A stretch of 6,916 nucleotides of DNA from Deltaproteobacteria bacterium (lineage in GTDB: Bacteria; Desulfobacterota; Binatia; UBA12015), in assembly GCA_003447545.1 (NCBI GenBank), contig DLYX01000554.1, forward strand, positions 1-6,916. Direction: 5' to 3'. The first letter of the stretch is position 1. Each line of letters starts with the position of its first letter. Positions 1 through 6,602 of the stretch are shown in pieces. The notes under the pieces were generated by a model. The model ran no database searches and was not told where the DNA came from. It saw nothing but the letters and a program-made list of their open reading frames with translations. The position numbers were made by a program, and so were the translations under genes.

Positions 1-530
1 AGGAGTTCACGGGTGGTGTCCCAACCGAGTTCGCTTCCCCAGAGTTTCACCAACCATGCGGGGTGAGAGTATTCGATCGCCAATCGCGCGTGGGTGGGCC
101 CTTTGGGCAACCGCCTCTCGCCTTCACGCTGGATTCGGCGGAGGATGGCATTGACCAGACCGCCAGCGCCTTTCCCGGCGGCGCCCCGAGCGAGGTCCAC
201 ACTGGTCGATACAGCCGCGTGCTCGGGGATCCGGTCGAGAAAGAGGAGCTGGAGAAGACCCAGGCGAAGGGTTCCCCGTACCTCGGGGTCCAATTTGTCG
301 AAACCTTTGCGGGCGAGGGGGGCGAGCGTCCAGTCGAGACGATCTCGCCAGGCAAAGACGCCATAGGCCATACGGGTGAGGAGAGCTGCATCGCGCGGGG
401 CAAGGTTGGCGTGAGCCAGGGTATTGCCAAGAATCACATCGCAGTATCCGCCGGCCTCCACCTCACAGATGATGTCCAGAGCGATTCGCCGGACGCTGGG
501 TGGTCGAGAGGATTTGTTTGTGGCGGCCAT
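1..530 (-). CDS. rsmB: 16S rRNA (cytosine-5) methyltransferase RsmB, N-terminal NusB-like part (truncated by window edge)
   Basis: This is the first 176 codons of a gene that continues past the left edge. Full-length RsmB (Fmu/Sun) is usually about 430-450 residues and methylates C967 of 16S rRNA with S-adenosylmethionine. Only the N-terminal NusB-like RNA-binding domain and the start of the linker are visible; the catalytic Rossmann domain with its cysteine pair lies outside. Visible family marks are RDAALLTRMAYGVFAWRDRLD (split around residues 46-66), LRLGLLQLLFLDRIPEHAAV (88-107), GLVNAILRR (124-132) and the SHPAWLVKLWG segment (155-165) that leads into the methyltransferase part. The ATG at 530 lies three bases after the fmt stop, and I see no clear Shine-Dalgarno, so translational coupling to fmt is likely. 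Sitting after def and fmt is the usual place for this gene. NusB itself is less likely because the SHPxWL linker is present. Confidence 0.93.
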   Translation of the reverse strand, partial: MAATNKSSRPPSVRRIALDIICEVEAGGYCDVILGNTLAHANLAPRDAALLTRMAYGVFAWRDRLDWTLAPLARKGFDKLDPEVRGTLRLGLLQLLFLDRIPEHAAVSTSVDLARGAAGKGAGGLVNAILRRIQREGERRLPKGPTHARLAIEYSHPAWLVKLWGSELGWDTTREL

Positions 531-533
531 CGT

Positions 534-1496
534 TCAGGAACCCAGACGCATGCCGGCCGTCAGCCTTGCACCGCGTGCCCAATCGGCTGCCAGCATCCGC
601 TTTTTACCTGCAGGCTGAATCTCGATGAGGCGGAGGGCCCCCGTGCCGGTAGCGACCAGCAGGCCGTTTTTATCGACAGCAATCAACTCTCCGGGCGCAG
701 CCTTGGTGGAGGTCTCCTCGAGGTCGGCCTGCCAAATTCGCAAAGTTTGTTCTGCGAACTGCGAGGTTGCGCCGGGCCAGGGAGAAAAAGCCCGGATGCG
801 GCGCTCGATCGCCGATGCCGAATCGGTCCACGCGATTTTCCCGTCGGCCTTGCGGCAGAGCGGTGCCATGGTCACCCGCGAGGAATCCTGCGCTGTGGCC
901 CGAAGATCACCCGCCCGCCACAGCTTCAGTGCCTCCGTGAGGGTGCTCCCTCCGAGCGAGGCCATCCGACTCTCCAGGCTCGCCAGAGTATCGTGGTCGG
1001 CAATCGTGAGCTTCCTCTGCCAAAGCGCATCGCCGGCATCCATCTCGAGTACCATCTCCATGATCGTGATCCCCGTCTCGGCGTCGCCGGCCAGAATGGC
1101 TTGTCGGATCGGGTCGGCGCCGCGCCAGCGAGGCAGCAGGGAAGCATGCACATTCAGGCAGCCGAACTTCGGGATTTCGAGTGCGGCCTGCGGCAGGATT
1201 CTGCCGTAAGCTGCGGTAATCGCGAGGTCGGGTTTCAGGGAACGCAGGGTGTCCAGGGTGGCGGAGTCGCGCCAATTCTCGGGTTGGTAGACAGGAATGC
1301 CGAACTCCTCGGCAACGTCCTTGACGGGAGGAGCCAACCATTGGAGGCCGCGCCCCTTCCGGGCGTCAGGCTTTGTGAATGCGCCGACTATGGTGTCGGG
1401 ACCTTTTCGTAATTCTCTCAGGACGCTAGCTGCCAGATCGGGCGTCCCGAGAAAGACGATCCGTAACGGCCCTGCGGGCAAAGCCGAGAGGTTCAA
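534..1496 (-). CDS. fmt: Methionyl-tRNA formyltransferase
   Basis: Transfers a formyl group from 10-formyltetrahydrofolate to methionyl-initiator tRNA in the cytoplasm. The reading frame is open upstream to an ATG at 1631, but that start would bury 139 bases in def and add 45 residues with no family resemblance. I choose the TTG at 1496, which overlaps the def TGA as TTGA and gives 320 residues, close to the usual 310-320. A purine-rich GGGAAG lies about six bases upstream; a second TTG at 1481 is possible. With the 1496 start, the N-terminal strand is LRIVFLGTPDLAA (about 11-23) and the folate/formyl-binding loop is SLLPRWRGADPI (119-130). The catalytic triad is N115, H117 and D153, with the same N-to-D spacing as the E. 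coli enzyme (N106, D144). The C-terminal tRNA-binding domain carries the FSPWPGA motif (about 237-243) and ends in a typical PAGKKRM stretch. It is probably co-translated with def and rsmB. Confidence 0.96.
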   Translation of the reverse strand: MNLSALPAGPLRIVFLGTPDLAASVLRELRKGPDTIVGAFTKPDARKGRGLQWLAPPVKDVAEEFGIPVYQPENWRDSATLDTLRSLKPDLAITAAYGRILPQAALEIPKFGCLNVHASLLPRWRGADPIRQAILAGDAETGITIMEMVLEMDAGDALWQRKLTIADHDTLASLESRMASLGGSTLTEALKLWRAGDLRATAQDSSRVTMAPLCRKADGKIAWTDSASAIERRIRAFSPWPGATSQFAEQTLRIWQADLEETSTKAAPGELIAVDKNGLLVATGTGALRLIEIQPAGKKRMLAADWARGARLTAGMRLGS

Positions 1497-2038
1497 TCGT
1501 CTTCCCGCGAGATGGGTTTTCCCTCTCGCAGGGCTTTCTTTACGCGCTTGGCGTACATGCTTCGCTTCAGCCGGCTGAGCCGATCGAGAAAGAGAGTCCC
1601 ATCGAGGTGGTCGATTTCGTGCTGCACGCAAGTCGCTAGAAGCCCATCGGCCTCGATCTGGATTTCTTTCTGGTCACGCGTCCATCCCACGACCAGAATC
1701 TGCTCGGGGCGGGTGACTTCGGCACGATAGTCAATGACGGATAGACAACCCTCTTCGTAGGTAATCCAGTCGTCGCCGCGTTCGCGAACTTCCGGATTGA
1801 TCAACTCGATCAGATTCGGCTTATGCTCCCCGCCGGAATCTTCCTGCCCAATATCGAGTACGATCATGCGCTCGGCAACACCGATCTGGGGAGCGGCGAG
1901 TCCGATACCGGGGGCCGCGTACATGGTTTCGGCCATATCGTCGATCGCCTGAATCGTCTCCCCGGTGATATTGCTGACGTCCTCGGCCATGTCTTTCAAC
2001 GAGGCTTCGGGATAGGTCAGGATGCGGCGAACTCCCAT
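1493..2038 (-). CDS. def: Peptide deformylase
   Basis: Metalloenzyme that removes the N-formyl group from newly made proteins, partner of Fmt encoded immediately after it. At 181 residues it has normal bacterial length. All three family motifs are present in order: motif 1 GIGLAAPQIG (44-53), motif 2 EGCLS (96-100, metal ligand C98) and motif 3 QHEIDHLDG (139-147, metal ligands H140 and H144, catalytic E141). Motif 2 runs on as VID where most relatives have a proline after the valine or isoleucine. The C-terminal tail (about 152-173) is rich in lysine and arginine, in the place where the E. coli enzyme has its ribosome-binding helix. The ATG at 2038 is preceded by AGGA (2047-2050) at eight-base spacing, a credible ribosome binding site. 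The gene follows a 118-base gap after priA and overlaps the fmt start by four bases. Confidence 0.97.
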   Translation of the reverse strand: MGVRRILTYPEASLKDMAEDVSNITGETIQAIDDMAETMYAAPGIGLAAPQIGVAERMIVLDIGQEDSGGEHKPNLIELINPEVRERGDDWITYEEGCLSVIDYRAEVTRPEQILVVGWTRDQKEIQIEADGLLATCVQHEIDHLDGTLFLDRLSRLKRSMYAKRVKKALREGKPISREDD

Positions 2039-2156
2039 CCGTAAAATCCTACCACGCCAGCCGAAATTGCTCCACGCGTGACTTTGGGCGACCGGCAGCC
2101 CCGGCGGCGGCAGGACAGCGTTGAACTTTTACGTTCTGTCGCAAGGCTCGGGAGAA
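2039..2156. other. priA-def intergenic region with imperfect inverted repeat
   Basis: At 118 bases this is the longest non-coding stretch in the window. It holds the def ribosome binding site (AGGA, 2047-2050). It also has an imperfect inverted repeat at 2114-2140: GACAG (2114-2118) plus AAC (2124-2126) pair with GTT-CTGTC (2133-2140), with a five-base bulge on one arm and a six-base loop. No T-run follows on either strand, so it is not a standard intrinsic terminator. I could not pick out a convincing sigma-70 promoter, although a def promoter could lie here because the gap is larger than every other junction in the cluster. Confidence 0.4.
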
Positions 2157-4619
2157 TCAGAGCATACCGGCCGGATCGACATCGATGATGGTGCGGGTTT
2201 TGTCTGTGGTGCCTGACGCGAGGCGGGCTCGGGCGAGCGTCTGCGTAATTTGAGGGGCGTCCTTGCCCTTGATCAGGATTTGATGGCGGTCACGTCCTCG
2301 AAGTCGTTCAATCGGTGCTGGCGCCGGTCCGAGCACCATGACCTCGCCCGGCTCCACGCCTTCCAGGCTGCCGGCGGCCCGTCGCAAATGATGGGCCACT
2401 CGTTCGGCGTGCTGAGCGGACTCTTCGGCGGGGCCCTCGATGATCACTCGTACCAGACGGCCGAAGGGTGGATAGGCGAGTGCGGCTCGTGACGTGAGTT
2501 CACCGGCAGCAAACCCTCGAAAATCGTGTTCGAGGGCAAAGTTCAGCGAAGGATGCTCTGGTTGACGAGTCTGGATCAGCACCCGTCCGGGGCGGTCCCC
2601 TCGCCCGGCGCGTCCGGCGACCTGTGCCAGCAGCTGGAACGTTTTCTCCGCGGCGCGGAAGTCGGGAAAATGCAGCGACGCGTCGGCGAGAAGGACTCCG
2701 ATCAGAGTCACACCTGGTGCGTCATGTCCCTTGGCAATCATCTGCGTGCCGATCAGGACGTCCAGAGAACCAGCGCGCCAGGCATCGACGGTTTTCTGCA
2801 GGAACCCGGGCTTGGCGCCGGTATCCTTGTCGAGGCGGGCGATTCGCGCGCCGGGTAGTAATTTATGCAATGAAGCCTCGATTTGCTCAGTACCGAAGCT
2901 GCGCGATGCGAGCGGTTGTCGGCATTCCGGACAACGGCTCTGGGGGGGGCGAGCAAAGCCGCAGTGGTGACAGATCGCCGCGCGTTGGCGCCGATGGATC
3001 GTGAGGCTCACGCTGCAGTCAGGGCAGATATCCACGTAGCCACAACCATCGCACTGCAGGAAGCGCGACCATCCTCGACGATTGAGGAAAAGCAGCGACT
3101 GTTCTCCGGCAGCATGCGTTTCGAGAAGGGCCTGCTCGAGTTCCGGAGAAAATGCTCCCGCGGCGGGAGTTTCCAGAGGGTTCTCCGGGGCGGATTGCGT
3201 TTGGGGCGGTTTCTTCCCTGACACCCTCATATCGACCAGTCGAACGACGGGCAGGGGTCCTTCGTTGGCGCGAGTGGTCAATTCGAGGAGTTGATAGCGG
3301 CCGGATTGCGCATTTTGCCAAGATTCGAGAGAGGGTGTCGCCGAGGCGAGAACCACCGGGCAGTCGGCCAGCTTGGCACGCATCACGGCGACATCGCGGC
3401 CTTGGTAGCGCGGCAGTTCTTCCTGCTTGTAGGCAGCATCGTGCTCTTCATCGACAACGATCAAGCCGAGGTTTCGTACCGGCGCAAATACAGCGGAGCG
3501 TGGCCCGATGACCACCGAGAGATCTCCGGCCGCGACCGCATGCCAGGTGCGGGCTCGTTCGTTGTCGCTCAGCGCGCTGTGCAGAACAGCGACCTCCCCG
3601 GGGAAGCGGGCATTGGCTTGCGCGACCAGTTGCGGCGTCAAGCCAATTTCCGGAACAAGCAGGAGCACGCTCTCGCCACGGGCGCGCACGGCCTGCGCGG
3701 CGCGGAGGTGGACTTCTGTTTTGCCGCTCCCGGTGATGCCAAAAAGCAGAAAGGGTTCGAAGCGCCCGAGGGCATTCTCGAGGGCCTCGACGGCGACTTG
3801 CTGCTCGCGACGAAGCGTCGGCCCGATCTCTGGTTCTTGCACCAGCGCGGTCTCCGGAACTTCGACAATCGCACCTCGTGCCAGCAGCGCCGTAACGGAA
3901 CGATTCACTCCGGGATCGTCGAGCAGGAGTTCGGTGCGCGATACGGCATGAGGATATCGACTCTGCAGAAGCTTAAAAAGGGCCTGCTGTCGTGGGGCAC
4001 GCTTGAGGTCTCCCGCAAATTCCGGGCAGGACCGAACGGGTAAGGCGGGCTGGCGGTGGGCGATCTCGCGCTCCTCGACGCGAATTCTTTTTTGCCGTTT
4101 GAGCTTCTGGATCGCAGCATTCGTTTCGCTTCCCCACGTCGAGCGCAGACTCTGGATCGAGAGTCCGCTGGTCGGCAGGCTGGCCCAGAGCCGATCCTCG
4201 ATCGGGCCCATCGCGATTGTTTGATCGAAGAGCCCTGCTTCGGGAGGCGTCGATTGCAGCGGGAGGATATGCTGGCGAGTGTGGCGTCGGGCATCGGGGG
4301 GGAGTAGCGCCCTGCGCAGCAGAGCCTCGGGTGCGCGGTAGTAGCGCGAAGCCCAACTTGCCAACTCGATGATATGAGGAGGGATCGCCGCACGTCCGAT
4401 CTGGTTGCGAATCTTTCGCAACCGACCGGAACCGGCGGGATCCTCGGGGTCGGCCGGACCAAGCACGATGCCGGAGACCAGTCGACTGCCGAGGGGGACC
4501 GTGACTACGGTGCCGGGGGCACCGCATTCGGGAAGGTCCTCGGGGACGGCATAGGTCAGCGTGTCAGGCGCTCGTCCGCCGGCAACAAGGGCGACGCGGA
4601 CTTTTTGCTCGAGAGCCAT
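2157..4619 (-). CDS. priA: Primosomal protein N' (replication restart helicase PriA)
   Basis: 3'-to-5' superfamily 2 DNA helicase that recognises stalled forks and reloads the replicative helicase. At 820 residues it is longer than E. coli PriA (732) and close to the long Bacillus type. The N-terminal 3'-end-binding domain covers about 1-105. Helicase lobe 1 has Walker A GITGSGKT (294-301), Walker B DEEH (390-393) and SATPS (426-430). Lobe 2 has GTQMIAKGHD (624-633) and QVAGRAGR (666-673). The zinc module between them has all eight cysteines in four CxxC pairs (523/526, 532/535, 550/553, 563/566). The C-terminus ends in the family's IDVDP. A proline- and alanine-rich stretch (about 468-488) just before FSPELEQAL looks like a species-specific linker. 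The ATG at 4619 lies 12 bases after the upstream nucleotidylyltransferase stop and fits the conserved N-terminus; no clear Shine-Dalgarno is visible. The frame is intact, so the protein is probably active. Confidence 0.97.
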   Translation of the reverse strand: MALEQKVRVALVAGGRAPDTLTYAVPEDLPECGAPGTVVTVPLGSRLVSGIVLGPADPEDPAGSGRLRKIRNQIGRAAIPPHIIELASWASRYYRAPEALLRRALLPPDARRHTRQHILPLQSTPPEAGLFDQTIAMGPIEDRLWASLPTSGLSIQSLRSTWGSETNAAIQKLKRQKRIRVEEREIAHRQPALPVRSCPEFAGDLKRAPRQQALFKLLQSRYPHAVSRTELLLDDPGVNRSVTALLARGAIVEVPETALVQEPEIGPTLRREQQVAVEALENALGRFEPFLLFGITGSGKTEVHLRAAQAVRARGESVLLLVPEIGLTPQLVAQANARFPGEVAVLHSALSDNERARTWHAVAAGDLSVVIGPRSAVFAPVRNLGLIVVDEEHDAAYKQEELPRYQGRDVAVMRAKLADCPVVLASATPSLESWQNAQSGRYQLLELTTRANEGPLPVVRLVDMRVSGKKPPQTQSAPENPLETPAAGAFSPELEQALLETHAAGEQSLLFLNRRGWSRFLQCDGCGYVDICPDCSVSLTIHRRQRAAICHHCGFARPPQSRCPECRQPLASRSFGTEQIEASLHKLLPGARIARLDKDTGAKPGFLQKTVDAWRAGSLDVLIGTQMIAKGHDAPGVTLIGVLLADASLHFPDFRAAEKTFQLLAQVAGRAGRGDRPGRVLIQTRQPEHPSLNFALEHDFRGFAAGELTSRAALAYPPFGRLVRVIIEGPAEESAQHAERVAHHLRRAAGSLEGVEPGEVMVLGPAPAPIERLRGRDRHQILIKGKDAPQITQTLARARLASGTTDKTRTIIDVDPAGML

Positions 4620-4631
4620 GATCGGTCTGCT

Positions 4632-5390
4632 TTAGGGTTCCCGGCTTCGAGACGCGAGCCAGTCGGCAGCGGCATGGTAATTCTCCAGATTGCCGACGTC
4701 GAAACGTGCCCCCTGCATTCGGTGTGCCCAGACCAGTTTGCGCTCGGCCAGCCAGGCCACGAAGTTCCCCGGGGCATCCGTATCGGGTGCCTGATCGAGG
4801 AAGGTCGGCAGCTCGGCAAGTGCGTCCTGCTCGAAAAGGTAGACCGGCGGGCAAATCCATTGTCCCCGGGGCTGTGGTGGTTTCTCCACCAGGGCAAGGA
4901 TGCGTCCATCGCTGTCGAGCGTTGCGACACCGGAACGAGCGAGCTTCACAGGGTCGCTCTCGGGGTAGGCGAGGACCAGCGAGCGCGGATGCCCTGCATG
5001 GTCTTGCAGAAAATGATCGAAGTTGAAATCGAAGAGGTTATCGCCTGCGGCGACAAGGAGCGGGCCGGCCAGCTGCCAATGGGCGACGGCGCTTCCGAGA
5101 TCCCGAACGGCGCCAAGGCGGTTCTCGTTGCTGGTGGCGCCGTCATCGAGGATCTTGATCGGAAGACGAGGATCCTCGTGGCACCGCCGGTCACGCCATT
5201 CGAGGAAGGCGTGGTGATGAGAATGGTTTGTGACGAGGAAAACCTCATGGATCGCTCCGGTCGCTGCGAGATCATCCAGCATGCGGTCGAGAATGGTCCG
5301 GCCGGCAACCTCGAGAAGGGGCTTCGGGGTCTTCTCGGTGAGGGGGCGAAGGCGTGTGGCAAAACCTGCAGCGAGAACGAGCACTTTCAT
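4632..5390 (-). CDS. Sugar-1-phosphate nucleotidylyltransferase (NTP_transferase family)
   Basis: Predicted to couple a sugar-1-phosphate with an NTP to give an NDP-sugar and pyrophosphate. At 252 residues it is a minimal single-domain enzyme with no left-handed beta-helix acyltransferase tail of the GlmU or GlgC kind. Visible marks are the nucleotide-binding loop AAGFATRLRPLT (7-18, a variant of the GxGTR signature), PKP with K23 (22-24), the metal-binding GDN (116-118, D117), VEKP (168-171) and the second metal-ligand motif DVGNLENY (231-238). The family is related to MurU, RmlA and mannose-1-phosphate guanylyltransferases; sequence alone does not fix the sugar or nucleotide. The ATG at 5390 overlaps the kinase stop as ATGA, with GGAG (5401-5404) ten bases upstream, so it is probably co-translated with the kinase. 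That context suggests it uses the kinase's product, for example galacturonate-1-phosphate with UTP; this is inference. Confidence 0.88.
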   Translation of the reverse strand: MKVLVLAAGFATRLRPLTEKTPKPLLEVAGRTILDRMLDDLAATGAIHEVFLVTNHSHHHAFLEWRDRRCHEDPRLPIKILDDGATSNENRLGAVRDLGSAVAHWQLAGPLLVAAGDNLFDFNFDHFLQDHAGHPRSLVLAYPESDPVKLARSGVATLDSDGRILALVEKPPQPRGQWICPPVYLFEQDALAELPTFLDQAPDTDAPGNFVAWLAERKLVWAHRMQGARFDVGNLENYHAAADWLASRSREP

Positions 5391-6577
5391 GAGAATCGAA
5401 CTCCATCATCGCTGGTTACGATAAAGAACCTTGCGCGGGCGCTCAGAGCCGGGCAGGCCCGCGCATAGGCCTCGCGGACCGACTCCAGACAAGCCTCGGC
5501 CGTAACTGCATCGACCAGCGCGAGCACGCAGCCGGCGAAACCGGCACCGCTGAAGCGCGAACCCAGAACACCGGGGGTTGCATCGAGGATCTCCTGCAGC
5601 GTCAGTAATTCGGGCGAGCCTACTTCGAAATTACGAATCGAACTTTCGCATGAGCCCCGCATGGCGGCACCGAAGGAGGTCAGGTCGCCAGCTTTCCATG
5701 CGCGAGTTCCTTGCGCGACACGTTCGCGTTCGGTGAAGAAATGCGTCGCGCGTTTGCGCAGCTCCCCCGGTAACTGATCACCATATCGGGCGAAAACTGC
5801 ATCATCATGAGCGCCGAGAGTTGTCGTGGCCGAGCTTCCGGAAAGGCGCGAGAGTTCGGCCGCGGCCTCGCGACATTGTGCCACGCGATCGTTGAACCCG
5901 CTGGTGGCGAGCTGGCGCTCGGCCCCGGAAAAGCAGACGAGGAATTTGGCGCGAGAGACGCCGGGCCCCGGTGCGATGGGCTCCCAGGTTTCCCGGTTGG
6001 CGTCGATCGAAAGGAGGTGGCCTTTGCTGGCACCAAGAATGGAGGCCTGATCGAGAATGCCACACGCAAGCCCGACAAACTCGTTTTCGGCACGCCGTGC
6101 CATATGGACGCGCTGCAGCGAAGACAGTTCGATATCGTTGACCGATAATAACGCGGTCTGCAGGGCGATCAGAAAAGAGGCCGAGGAACTGAGACCACCG
6201 CCGGGAAGCGAACCTTCGACGGCACCTTGCAGACCCCGGGCGGAGCGGGGCAGCTGGTCTTCGCAGGCGCGTGCGGCCGCCCAGGCATAGCGGCCCCAAA
6301 GAGTGGCCGGCGGTTCCTTCTGGCGGAGGTTTACGTGAACTTCGTCAGGGTAGTTGGCACTGCGCAAGCGTAGGGACGGGCGGTCGTCAGGAACAAAGGC
6401 GAGTGTCGTCCCGACATCGATGGCCTGACCGAGCACGGTTCCCCCCTGATGATCGATATGCGCACCAATCGGACAAATCCGATACGGCGCAAAAAGAACC
6501 CGTAGGGGCCCTTCTTGCGTCATTTGCCGAAGTTGGGTGCGACAACGGTCAGAAGTTTTCTCGAGCTGGAGACTCAT
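5387..6577 (-). CDS. GHMP-family sugar kinase, galacturonokinase-like
   Basis: ATP-dependent anomeric sugar kinase, cytoplasmic, 396 residues. The sugar-binding motif is PYRICPIGAHIDHQGG (31-46), where galactokinases usually have GRVNLIGEHTDYNGG. The PYRICPxGAHIDHQGG form is what I recall from plant galacturonokinase (Arabidopsis GalAK). Next come the GHMP phosphate-binding loop SLPGGGLSSSAS (123-134), GILDQASILG with the probable catalytic base D176 (173-182), and the C-terminal motif RFSGAGFAGC (341-350). Similarity to the plant enzyme, as remembered, extends through segments such as RATHFF, RAWKAGDL and PGVLGSRFSGAGF. The likely reaction is D-galacturonate to galacturonate-1-phosphate, but galactose or another sugar is not excluded. 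The ATG at 6577 has no evident Shine-Dalgarno; an in-frame ATG at 6523 (residue 19) would also keep every motif. The gene is first in the minus-strand cluster and overlaps the nucleotidylyltransferase by four bases. Family call strong, substrate moderate. Confidence 0.9.
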   Translation of the reverse strand: MSLQLEKTSDRCRTQLRQMTQEGPLRVLFAPYRICPIGAHIDHQGGTVLGQAIDVGTTLAFVPDDRPSLRLRSANYPDEVHVNLRQKEPPATLWGRYAWAAARACEDQLPRSARGLQGAVEGSLPGGGLSSSASFLIALQTALLSVNDIELSSLQRVHMARRAENEFVGLACGILDQASILGASKGHLLSIDANRETWEPIAPGPGVSRAKFLVCFSGAERQLATSGFNDRVAQCREAAAELSRLSGSSATTTLGAHDDAVFARYGDQLPGELRKRATHFFTERERVAQGTRAWKAGDLTSFGAAMRGSCESSIRNFEVGSPELLTLQEILDATPGVLGSRFSGAGFAGCVLALVDAVTAEACLESVREAYARACPALSARARFFIVTSDDGVRFS

Positions 6578-6602
6578 CGGTAAGCCGGTTAGTCTGAGTC
6601 CG
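6578..6602. promoter_or_regulatory. Very short divergent intergenic region between kinase and pdxJ
   Basis: Only 25 bases separate the two divergent start codons, so any promoter for either gene must extend into the opposite coding sequence or lie within it. I see no good -35/-10 pair and no Shine-Dalgarno for either gene. A weak TATAAT-like GATATT on the minus strand lies inside pdxJ near 6620. If the kinase really starts at the ATG at 6523, the gap grows to 79 bases. Confidence 0.3.

Noticed and set aside
63..1412. Plus-strand open frame of 449 codons opposite fmt and rsmB
   Set aside because: It lies antisense to two well-supported genes, has low-complexity G/R/A-rich composition and no recognisable domain. 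Long antisense frames are expected in high-G+C coding DNA.
1497..1631. Upstream extension of fmt to the ATG at 1631
   Set aside because: The 45 extra residues have no resemblance to formyltransferases and are the def coding sequence read in another frame.
2114..2140. Intrinsic terminator for priA
   Set aside because: The stem is bulged and weak, and no T-run follows it in the direction of priA transcription.
3291..4043. Plus-strand open frame of 250 codons inside priA
   Set aside because: It is the complement of the PriA helicase lobe 1 region, with no independent start signal or recognisable domain.
4374..5468. Plus-strand open frame of 364 codons opposite priA and the nucleotidylyltransferase
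   Set aside because: It is antisense to conserved genes on the other strand and spans their junction; no family motif was seen in its translation.
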